In this document: positions 1-7,223 of the stretch, piece by piece
How the letters are laid out: the number at the start of each line of letters is the position of its first letter
How positions within the stretch are numbered: position 1 is the first letter of the stretch
Assembly: GCA_030150795.1 (NCBI GenBank)
Contig: JASLFF010000572.1
Location: 1 to 7,223 of the forward strand
Reading direction: 5' to 3'
Source: Terriglobales bacterium
GTDB taxonomy: Bacteria > Acidobacteriota > Terriglobia > Terriglobales > Gp1-AA117
Length of the DNA: 7,223 nt
Translations under genes and position numbers: made by a program
The notes under the pieces: model-generated
Seen by the model: only the letters and a program-made list of their open reading frames with translations
The model's database searches: none
Told to the model about the DNA's origin: nothing

Positions 1-277
<277 letters not shown>

Positions 278-308
278 TTACCTGACGTTCCGCGCAAGAC
301 CGGCAAAG

Positions 309-2399
<2,091 letters not shown>

Positions 2400-2506
2400 T
2401 CATGGCGCGGAGAGGCTGAAACACAGATCGCGCCGTCAGTCCCGCAATACATGCCTTCCCAATTTACTGAGCCAAAGACTGCTTTTCTCAGAGTGCGCTT
2501 TCCTGA

Positions 2507-4342
2507 TCAGCGCCCTGCCACAGGCTGCGCAGGCACAGTGACCTGCGCATTCGCTGATCCAACGACTCCACTGCTGCCATCGCGTACGGCCAACCGCAGG
2601 AGGTATTGGCCCGGAGGCAGGTCAACTTTCAGCTCACATGGAAAAAAACTGGATTTGATTTTGGCCAGGGCATCAGGCTTCAATGCGGCATTCACTTTTG
2701 TGCCATCGGTTTTCACCGGCTTATCGAGATCATTGGGCGCAAATGCCCGCACGGCACAATTCACCTGGGCGTGTTGCAGGCCGTCTGCTCCTGAGGTGAA
2801 TTGAATCTCTGAAGGATCGATCGCATAGCGCAGAAGGACGGTCCTGGAACCGGCGGCCGGAGGGTTCACTTCTGCTTTAAACTGAAGCGCGCTGACCATT
2901 GGCGCTTCCAGACTCAGCGCCTGGCTGAACTCAATGTCCGTCTGTTCCGGATATTGGGCCAGATATGCGGCACGGTCAATGGCAAAATAACCTGTACGAT
3001 AGCGGAGATTGATTCCCTTGCGGCGCGTCTTCACTTCAATCTTGCGAAAGCGGCCATCCCATTTTTTATTTTGCGGATAATAGCCGACCAAGTAATAAGT
3101 AGAACCATCGTCAATCCCATCACTCAGCGCATTATCGATATCGTTCCGATTGTAGTAAGCCTTGCCGCCTGTCTTGTCCGCCAGATCCAGCATAGCAACG
3201 TGCGATTGAAAGAGCTCTTCTGATTGTTTTCCTTCCGCCTTCATGGCCAAGCCGCCCAGGGCGCTACCACCCTGCCCGGAGATATTGCTGGCTACGTTAT
3301 AAAGAGGGCTGCCGATGAGCCCACGAGCATCAATCGGATACACGGCAACCTGGGCGTCAGCAAGAAGACCGCCTAGATAGGCCAGCTGATCCCCATAGCG
3401 GTGGTCACGATTGTTGCCTGTGTTCCTCACTGGCACTTGGCCCGCGAAGGAGTCCACCGGGTTGTGGGAGTCGACAGAGGCAAAAATGTTCATGGGAATG
3501 GATTCAGATACCCAAATGAGATTTTTACGCCCCTTATATTTGGAGAGCATCCGGGCGAGAGAAGTTAACGCCGCGAAGGTGTACTGGATTCGCACGTCAT
3601 TCTGGTCCGCGGTAGCTTGTTCTGCGAACTCATTCATCTGCATCAACATCAACGGGTCTCCGAGCACGAGATCTCCAGGCGCGCCTGTGAGGGCTTGAGC
3701 GGCAAGCCCCTGCGGCGCCATAGCGACCTCTGATGTTCCCGTAGGATTTTGCATCATGGGAGAGCTTTGCCCTTTGAACGCATTGATGACGCGCTTAAGT
3801 GCAGTCAGGTCTGTAGTGAAATCCTGCACCATGTGCAACTTCCTGCCCAGAGTGAAAATTGCGACCGGCTGACCTTCTGGGAGTTTTTGCAGGAATTTCA
3901 CCATTTCAGTACGCACGTAAGCCTGATTCAGCAGGTTGCTGTTGAGCGAATCCAGCAGAATTACATTCAACGCGGTGTTTGGGGGATACTTGCGCGCGTT
4001 GCTGACCATGTTGGCGGGAAGACTTACCTGCGCGACGCTTTCAGCCGGTTGGCCGCCACGCTGAAATACGAAACTACCTATCGGCTGCTCTTTGCCATCC
4101 TCGAGAATCCGCAAATCCTTAGCTTCCAGATCTGTAATAGCGTGGCCTTTCTTGTCATGCGCTACTACATCCACAATCACAAGCCGTGTCGTCACTTTGA
4201 CTGACGGGACATTTTGGGCGAGATCGGCGGCTTGGGCAGGCGTGGAATCGCCCGTTCCCGTTTGGCCATACAGAACGGGAGAGAACAGGATGAAAGCGAT
4301 AAGGACAGCGTTGCAAAGGAAATGCTGCGATGACTTCGGCAC
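2507..4342 (-). CDS. Exported VWFA-related protein (acidobacterial type)
   Basis: The chosen start is GTG at 4342-4340, preceded at 7 bases by AAGG. It places a signal peptide at the N-terminus: basic start MPKSSQ, hydrophobic core NAVLIAFILF, likely cleavage after VLYG. The product is 611 residues. An earlier in-frame start at 4462 would put 40 non-signal residues in front and is disfavoured. After the signal comes VKVTTRLVIVDVVAHDKKG (about 48-66), then DLEAKDLRILEDGKEQ (about 71-86), a beta domain usual in this family. A von Willebrand A-like domain follows with LNVILLDSLNSN (about 125-136), GRKNLIWVSE (271-280) and VYPIDARGL (334-342). The MIDAS DxSxS reads DSLNS, so the metal site is degenerate. 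YYLVGYYP and WDGRFRKIEVKTRR (about 416-442) close the family core. The C-terminal 150 residues look like a beta-sandwich ending LPPGQYLLRLAVRDG. The role is unknown; a periplasmic or surface protein-binding role is inferred from the fold. No partner gene is adjacent. Confidence 0.88.
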   Translation of the reverse strand: MPKSSQHFLCNAVLIAFILFSPVLYGQTGTGDSTPAQAADLAQNVPSVKVTTRLVIVDVVAHDKKGHAITDLEAKDLRILEDGKEQPIGSFVFQRGGQPAESVAQVSLPANMVSNARKYPPNTALNVILLDSLNSNLLNQAYVRTEMVKFLQKLPEGQPVAIFTLGRKLHMVQDFTTDLTALKRVINAFKGQSSPMMQNPTGTSEVAMAPQGLAAQALTGAPGDLVLGDPLMLMQMNEFAEQATADQNDVRIQYTFAALTSLARMLSKYKGRKNLIWVSESIPMNIFASVDSHNPVDSFAGQVPVRNTGNNRDHRYGDQLAYLGGLLADAQVAVYPIDARGLIGSPLYNVASNISGQGGSALGGLAMKAEGKQSEELFQSHVAMLDLADKTGGKAYYNRNDIDNALSDGIDDGSTYYLVGYYPQNKKWDGRFRKIEVKTRRKGINLRYRTGYFAIDRAAYLAQYPEQTDIEFSQALSLEAPMVSALQFKAEVNPPAAGSRTVLLRYAIDPSEIQFTSGADGLQHAQVNCAVRAFAPNDLDKPVKTDGTKVNAALKPDALAKIKSSFFPCELKVDLPPGQYLLRLAVRDGSSGVVGSANAQVTVPAQPVAGR

Positions 4343-4349
4343 GGTCCCG

Positions 4350-4353
4350 CCTT
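4350..4353 (-). promoter_or_regulatory. Shine-Dalgarno deciding the GTG start of the VWFA-related gene
   Basis: The minus strand reads GAAAGGCGGGACC directly before GTG. AAGG sits 7 bases from the start codon. This supports GTG at 4342 rather than the upstream in-frame ATG at 4462. Confidence 0.6.
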
Positions 4354-4371
4354 TCTGGCTCGGCACGGCAA

Positions 4372-4400
4372 GGTATACCCCATTGCCATGGGCCACGCAA
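4372..4400 (-). promoter_or_regulatory. Candidate promoter of the VWFA-related gene
   Basis: On the minus strand TTGCGT (4400-4395) and TATACC (4377-4372) are separated by exactly 17 bases. Transcription would start near 4365, giving a leader of about 23 bases that contains the AAGG site before GTG 4342. Matches are 3 of 6 and 4 of 6, so this is a modest sigma-70-type candidate. It also argues against the start at 4462, which lies upstream of it. Confidence 0.35.
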
Positions 4401-4453
4401 GCTGCTTCTGCCAATAGGTTCCGATTATTTTTGAGGGCGTCCGCCAAGACATG

Positions 4454-4465
4454 CGGATGCATCCG
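4454..4465. repeat. Perfect 12-bp palindrome CGGATGCATCCG
   Basis: CGGATG is followed directly by its reverse complement CATCCG with no spacer. It lies between rpsU and the VWFA-related gene, about 54 bases upstream of the candidate -35 box, where a dimeric regulator could bind. It may also be chance. It adjoins the hairpin at 4467-4497. Confidence 0.35.
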
Positions 4466-4466
4466 T

Positions 4467-4497
4467 GCCCTTCGCTGCGTGGAACCGCACGAAGGGC
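4467..4497. other. Strong hairpin between rpsU and the VWFA-related gene
   Basis: GCCCTTCG (4467-4474) pairs with CGAAGGGC (4490-4497). Inside it TGCG (4476-4479) pairs with CGCA (4486-4489) around the loop TGGAAC, with one unpaired base at 4475. This makes a 12-bp bulged stem. Neither strand has a T-run after it, so it is not a standard intrinsic terminator. It lies 68 bases after the rpsU stop and could stabilise the 3' end of the rpsU mRNA or act in Rho-dependent termination. Confidence 0.5.
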
Positions 4498-4564
4498 CAG
4501 AGAGAGGACCAGATTACGTTATCGGGAATCGAGCTATGCCGCACTTAAAAGGCGGCGGAAAACG

Positions 4565-4780
4565 CTAGTCGCGTTCAGAACGGGAGTCGCGATCTTTGCG
4601 GATCTTTTTCTTTGCCCGCTTGCGCGCCAGGGCTTGCTTTACCCGCTTCTTCTCGCCCGGCTTCAGATAATACGAGTGGCGCTTTACTTCCTTAATGATG
4701 TCTTCCGTCTGGACTTTACGTTTAAATCGGCGCAGCGCGTTTTCCAGCGGTTCGCCTTCCTGTAATCGGACTTCTGCCAA
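4565..4780 (-). CDS. rpsU: 30S ribosomal protein S21
   Basis: The 71-residue product starts (M)AEVRLQEGEPLENALRRFKR, continues with KVQTEDIIKEVKRHSYYLKP and ends in a long Lys/Arg tail (KKRVKQALARKRAKKKIRKD, then acidic-basic DSRSERD). This is the S21 family across its whole length, with the bacterial core of about 58 residues plus a tail. S21 binds near the platform of the 30S subunit, close to the anti-Shine-Dalgarno end of 16S rRNA, and helps initiation. The start is TTG at 4780-4778. It has GGAGG 6 bases upstream and yields the family's conserved beginning M-A-E-V. A TTG six codons earlier would put the Shine-Dalgarno inside the gene and add MARRNS, which the family lacks. The gene stands alone between a terminator (4900-4937) and the next gene. 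No convincing promoter was picked out in 4781-4899, although one is expected there. Confidence 0.95.
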   Translation of the reverse strand: MAEVRLQEGEPLENALRRFKRKVQTEDIIKEVKRHSYYLKPGEKKRVKQALARKRAKKKIRKDRDSRSERD

Positions 4781-4785
4781 GCTGT

Positions 4786-4791
4786 TCCTCC
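4786..4791 (-). promoter_or_regulatory. Shine-Dalgarno deciding the TTG start of rpsU
   Basis: The minus strand reads GGAGGAACAGC and then TTG. The near-perfect GGAGGA lies at normal spacing (6 bases from the end of GGAGG) from TTG 4780. This fixes a start that gene finders tend to miss. Confidence 0.8.
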
Positions 4792-4836
4792 GTGCCAAAG
4801 TTAAGTGGGTGCTTAATTGGGACTCTTTAAATTGTG

Positions 4837-4846
4837 CTCTTAAGAG
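4837..4846. repeat. 10-bp palindrome CTCTTAAGAG upstream of rpsU
   Basis: CTCTT followed by AAGAG forms a perfect spacer-less palindrome 57 bases before the rpsU start. It lies in the only stretch that can hold the rpsU promoter. It could be an operator or chance in an AT-rich leader. Confidence 0.25.
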
Positions 4847-4899
4847 GATACATCACTGGCCGCCAAAATGGCGACTTTTACCTACGAGCGGACCATTGC

Positions 4900-4937
4900 A
4901 AGAAAAGTTGGGGGTGCATTTTGCGATGCATCCCCCA
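4900..4937 (-). terminator. Rho-independent terminator of the two-gene exported unit
   Basis: On the minus strand TGGGGG plus TGCAT pairs with ATGCA plus CCCCCA around the 6-base loop CGCAAA, with one bulged A in the left arm (4931 on the plus strand). This 11-bp GC-rich stem is followed by ACTTTTCTT. It begins 24 bases after the stop at 4961-4963. It ends the upstream transcript and insulates rpsU from it. The plus strand lacks a T-run, so it acts one way only. Confidence 0.8.
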
Positions 4938-4960
4938 GGGACAAGGCATCACTTGTTCGA

Positions 4961-5899
4961 TTATTGGGTGACTAAGAAAACATCGTAGGCAGTTTTCCCC
5001 ACATCCGAAGGGCCGTGCAGTCCTTTATTCACATGCGCCTTATAGCGGAACACATTTCCGTACTGGTCAGTTCGCTCGGACAGAGAATAATCCAGGCTGA
5101 TCGAGTAGATGCCCAGCTCTGCCAGCGTGTGGAGTTCTTCCGGCTGGCAAATACCATCGTGATTTGCATCGATCCATATTCGCAGCAAAGAATAGATTGG
5201 ATCACGGTCATCTATTATCCCGTCGCCGTTCCAATCGTATTGGGCCAGTGCGCCAAAACCGTTGGGATGAGCAGATTGTGGTTGTGGCGTAGCATTGCCA
5301 AACAATTCAGATCCGTCATCCACTAAACCATTCCCGTTACGATCCAAAACGAGGAAGCCGTTTCGAGAGTCCGCCGTCCAAGGTACATGCAAAGGATGCC
5401 CATCCGCGCGAATATCAAAAACAACCCCATGAGCTGTATCCGTCAGATGAAAACCCTCGCCCGTCAAATCAAGGATCAGAGGCTCACAGTCCCCGGAATC
5501 GTCAGGATTATTGTTCGTAAACTCCTGGTCGGGCAGAGGCGGGCTGCAGGGAGGGGGCGGAGGGGGCGAGGAGCTACATGGGACGGCTGCACATTGTTTG
5601 AGATCCTGAGAGAAGGAGATTTGGGCACATTCACTACCGCTTTGTGCTCTTGCCCATACTCGAAGAAGGAATTGGTTTATATTATCGGTGGAGCTTGTAA
5701 AGCCGGCATTCACATTCTGAGCCTGAAACGTCGGAGAGCAATCGATTTTGATAGAACCGCCACAGAAAAGACTCGTTTGGCCGGTAGAAGTCATCTGTGA
5801 AGACGTGTTGAGATATACGTTATTGTTATTTTGTCTGATCGACACATTGAACATTATATGTTTGCGTCTCAGTAACAGTTTCGTTGAAGTGGACATCAC
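4961..5899 (-). CDS. Secreted EF-hand-like calcium-binding protein, body of a frameshifted gene
   Basis: This is the longest open frame, 312 codons from GTG 5899 to TAA. Residues 1-20 or so are out of character (basic, KLLLRRKH) and overlap the upstream frame, so the true product probably enters this frame near 5830 from the signal-peptide segment at 5826-6026. Order: cysteine-containing region (about 25-108; C46, C54, C91, C103, C108); proline hinge SSPPPPPPCSPPLP (110-123); then a module starting EPLILDLTGEGFHL (139-152). That module carries three aspartate-rich loops: DRNGNGLVDDGSE (186-198), DWNGDGIIDDRD (222-233) and DANHDGICQPEE (244-255). The last fits the 12-residue EF-hand loop DxNxDGxxxxxE. 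ELHTLAELGIYSISLDYS (255-272) follows, as is common in bacterial extracellular proteins with this module. Calcium binding is inferred; the function is unknown. A terminator lies 24 bases downstream. If translated alone from GTG 5899 it would lack a signal peptide and a good ribosome site (only AGGT 7 bases away). Confidence 0.75.
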   Translation of the reverse strand: MMSTSTKLLLRRKHIMFNVSIRQNNNNVYLNTSSQMTSTGQTSLFCGGSIKIDCSPTFQAQNVNAGFTSSTDNINQFLLRVWARAQSGSECAQISFSQDLKQCAAVPCSSSPPPPPPCSPPLPDQEFTNNNPDDSGDCEPLILDLTGEGFHLTDTAHGVVFDIRADGHPLHVPWTADSRNGFLVLDRNGNGLVDDGSELFGNATPQPQSAHPNGFGALAQYDWNGDGIIDDRDPIYSLLRIWIDANHDGICQPEELHTLAELGIYSISLDYSLSERTDQYGNVFRYKAHVNKGLHGPSDVGKTAYDVFLVTQ

Positions 5900-6026
5900 A
5901 GCTTGTACCTACATTCTTGGTGTCGCTTGTAAGGAAATTTTGAATGAAACTGCAATTGCCCTGAGCAAAAACACACTGGGCGCAGAATATTACTGCTATT
6001 TCGAAGAGTATTTTGAGCTTGCTCAC
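5826..6026 (-). CDS. Signal-peptide segment of the frameshifted EF-hand-like gene
   Basis: Sixty-six codons run from GTG 6026 to TAA 5828-5826. AGGAGG stands 5 bases before the GTG, the best ribosome site in this unit. The product begins MSKLKILFEIAVIFCAQCVF with AQG after it: a clear Sec signal peptide, cleavage likely after VFA. The rest (NCSFIQNFLTSDTKNVG and on to QCVDQTK) is short and cysteine-bearing, like the body encoded next door. The start GTG overlaps the TGA of the preceding gene (GTGA, 6023-6026), so translation is probably coupled. The reading frame of the body is +1 relative to this one. Removing one A from the AAAA run at 5829-5832 would join the two into a single 354-residue secreted protein (TNNNNVYLNTS across the junction). 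A separate secreted 66-residue peptide is possible but less likely. Confidence 0.6.
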   Translation of the reverse strand: MSKLKILFEIAVIFCAQCVFAQGNCSFIQNFLTSDTKNVGTSCDVHFNETVTETQTYNVQCVDQTK

Positions 6027-6754
6027 TGCGCCCTCCTGTGCAAATTGGCTTGAACTGAAATGAACTGGGCATCTTTTTCATTTTTATCCGCGTAATCCAT
6101 CATCCGTTGCCGTTCGTCCGCTGATGATTGCTCATGTTGGTTCTTCAGGTTATAGAGATGGGTCTCAAGTATTGGGGTCATAAGAGGAGCAGTTTCTTTA
6201 GACTCCTCCCAGAGTCGGGTGAGCTTGTCTATGGCTTCCTCTTTAGAGGAAGCATTGCGGATAATTTCCTTGGTTTGGTTGTCGGCATCTGCAATCGCTT
6301 GGCGACCGGTCATCACATGCATTAACATTTTGCGGTTGGTGAATTCTGCAGAAGCATCACTGAATACGACTAAGTCGAGAGCGGCGGTCACGTTGTTTGA
6401 CACGCCCTGGATAACTTCGTCAAATGTTTCTCCGGAGCGTATTCCCTCTAGTTTTCCAGAATTTACGCCCAGGAGCATATCCTCAAGCCGGAAAAATGTA
6501 TCAGACACATCCGGCTGTCTACCTGCCCGTATCGTGCGGATGGCCAAGTCGAAAGCAGTGATCGGCTTATCGGATAGATTGCGAATGGTTACTGTTGCAG
6601 TGTGTGAGGACAGATCCAGCTTGATTCCTTCCACCTTAGCCCCGGTGATAGAGGGCACAGTCGCCGGTTGATCGTCGACGGTGCTTGCCGTTTGTGCTTT
6701 ACAGATGACCCCTAACAGCAACATTGAAATTGCTACTGCATATCCTAAGCGCAT
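6023..6754 (-). CDS. Exported hypothetical protein with beta-sandwich-like domain and helical tail
   Basis: The family is not recognised. The 243-residue product starts MRLGYAVAISMLLLGVICKA, a typical Sec signal peptide with cleavage likely before Q21. Residues 35-135 look like alternating beta-strands: VEGIKLDLSSHTATVTIRNL then DKPITAFDLAIR, and later LDLVVFSDASAEF. This pattern resembles Ig-like or DUF-type domains of acidobacterial exported proteins (inference from strand pattern only). Residues 150-240 are charged and probably helical (KEEAIDKLTRLWEESKE, NLKNQHEQSSADERQRM). No cysteine is present in the mature part and no lipobox is seen. ATG 6754 has AAGGA about 10 bases upstream, wide for a Shine-Dalgarno. 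Its TGA overlaps the GTG of the next gene, so the two are co-translated and probably act together outside the cytoplasm. A promoter candidate lies at 6828-6855. Confidence 0.8.
   Translation of the reverse strand: MRLGYAVAISMLLLGVICKAQTASTVDDQPATVPSITGAKVEGIKLDLSSHTATVTIRNLSDKPITAFDLAIRTIRAGRQPDVSDTFFRLEDMLLGVNSGKLEGIRSGETFDEVIQGVSNNVTAALDLVVFSDASAEFTNRKMLMHVMTGRQAIADADNQTKEIIRNASSKEEAIDKLTRLWEESKETAPLMTPILETHLYNLKNQHEQSSADERQRMMDYADKNEKDAQFISVQANLHRRAQ
6032..6037 (-). promoter_or_regulatory. Shine-Dalgarno inside the end of the 6023-6754 gene
   Basis: AGGAGG on the minus strand ends 5 bases before GTG 6026. It is embedded in the last codons (Arg-Arg-Ala) of the preceding gene. This supports GTG 6026 as a real start and indicates translational coupling. 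Confidence 0.75.
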
Positions 6755-6776
6755 TTTTTGACTTTCCTTTTCTCAA

Positions 6777-6791
6777 TGCGGCGAAGCCGCA
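6777..6791. other. Small GC-rich hairpin in the leader of the exported unit
   Basis: TGCGGC and GCCGCA flank a 3-base loop, TTC on the minus strand. It is 23 bases before ATG 6754, inside the predicted leader that would start near 6820. No T-run follows on the minus strand, so it is not an intrinsic terminator there. It could protect the 5' end of the mRNA. Confidence 0.35.
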
Positions 6792-6827
6792 ATATTTGCT
6801 TTTACTGGGGCCTCCAAGGGGTGTGTG

Positions 6828-6855
6828 AGTTTAGATACGGCCAGCTGTGAGTCAA
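6828..6855 (-). promoter_or_regulatory. Candidate promoter of the two-gene exported unit
   Basis: On the minus strand TTGACT (6855-6850; 5 of 6 to TTGACA) and TAAACT (6833-6828; 4 of 6 to TATAAT) are 16 bases apart. Transcription would start near 6820, leaving a leader of about 66 bases before ATG 6754. This is the best sigma-70-type match found in 6755-6950. Confidence 0.45.
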
Positions 6856-7030
6856 ACAGAATTGCCGGAATATTTACGTTTCCCGAAGATCGACTTGCAA
6901 ACTCATTGAAAGTTCAGGAAGAGCTTCCGCTTAAGTTTTTCCTTATCCCTGGCGACAAATTCGAGGAACCGAGGCCGCTAGCGGGACGGCCCCGGTTTAT
7001 GGAGCGCTCTCCCCCTCGGAGACGGTGTGA

Positions 7031-7223
7031 GAACTTTCAGTTTGTCCGAAGCGCATTCACCTGGCGCTGCATTACTGCAACAAGCTCTCCAACAACGCAC
7101 GGGTCTTTTTGGGTTGGACGCGATACGAGCGGGCGGTAAATTGGAGCGCGCTGGAGCCTGCGCTACAGGAAGAGATCCTTTCCCTGCGCGACATTTGCAT
7201 CCAATGCCTGAATTCCTCATTGG
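7031..7223 (+). pseudogene. Coding-like fragment without a visible start (runs off right edge)
   Basis: On the plus strand, the frame opened by TGA at 7028-7030 stays open to the window edge. It reads ELSVCPKRIHLALHYCNKLS, then NNARVFLGWTRYERAVNWSA and LEPALQEEILSLRDICIQCL. The third codon positions are strongly G/C and the residue mix (Trp, Tyr, amphipathic LEPALQEEILSLR) looks like a real protein, but no family is recognised. There is no in-frame ATG or GTG; a TTG at 7109 has no ribosome site. The same frame is also open before the TGA, from about 6935 (RGTEAASGTAPVYGALSPSE), so a nonsense mutation in a longer decayed gene is one reading. A rival frame with GTG at 7027 is also open but has poorer codon use. 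The interval 6755-7030 otherwise holds only the promoter and hairpin listed. Confidence 0.35.

Noticed and set aside
4343..4462. Extra 40 codons at the N-terminus of the VWFA-related gene (ATG at 4462)
   Set aside because: It would bury the signal peptide, has no good ribosome site, and the GTG at 4342 has AAGG at 7 bases and a promoter candidate in between.
4467..4497. GGTTCCA within the hairpin, considered as a tRNA T-arm
   Set aside because: No acceptor stem, D-arm or anticodon arm can be folded around it.
4538..4557. Hairpin GCCGC/GCGGC just after the rpsU stop, considered as an rpsU terminator
   Set aside because: The stem is only 5 bp with a 9-base or longer loop and no T-run follows on the minus strand.
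6978..7220. An 80-codon minus-strand open frame at the right edge
   Set aside because: Its residues are rich in Arg, Pro, Cys and Gly as in shadow frames, and the plus strand has a more natural frame over the same bases.

Overview
The window looks like chromosomal DNA from an acidobacterium. The best marker is the 611-residue exported protein at 2507-4342, which has the layout of the VWFA-related proteins that are abundant in Acidobacteriota. The S21 ribosomal protein with a long basic tail and the mix of GTG, TTG and ATG starts fit this but do not prove it. No insertion sequence, tRNA, rRNA, CRISPR array or phage gene was found.

All well-supported genes lie on the minus strand, so the order of transcription is from high to low coordinates. 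(1) 7031-7223 holds a plus-strand, coding-like stretch with no visible start. (2) 6754-4961 is a compact unit of two genes for small exported proteins. It has a candidate promoter at 6828-6855, a 4-base GTGA stop/start overlap at 6023-6026 and a good Rho-independent terminator at 4900-4937. The second gene carries its signal peptide in one frame and its calcium-binding-type body in another, so it is frameshifted. (3) 4780-4565 is rpsU (ribosomal protein S21), read from a TTG start. (4) 4342-2507 is the VWFA-related exported protein, read from a GTG start. (5) 2366-309 is a complete ligA (NAD+-dependent DNA ligase). (6) 226-1 is the N-terminal part of a sugar-nucleotide dehydratase, probably gmd, which runs off the left edge.

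The genes do not form one pathway. ligA and rpsU are housekeeping genes, gmd would feed GDP-deoxysugar synthesis for surface polysaccharide, and the other three encode exported proteins. The only clear operon is the two-gene exported unit. No strongly novel system is evident. The most useful leads are that uncharacterised secreted pair with its frameshift, the predicted leaderless ligA transcript, and the coding-like fragment at the right edge.
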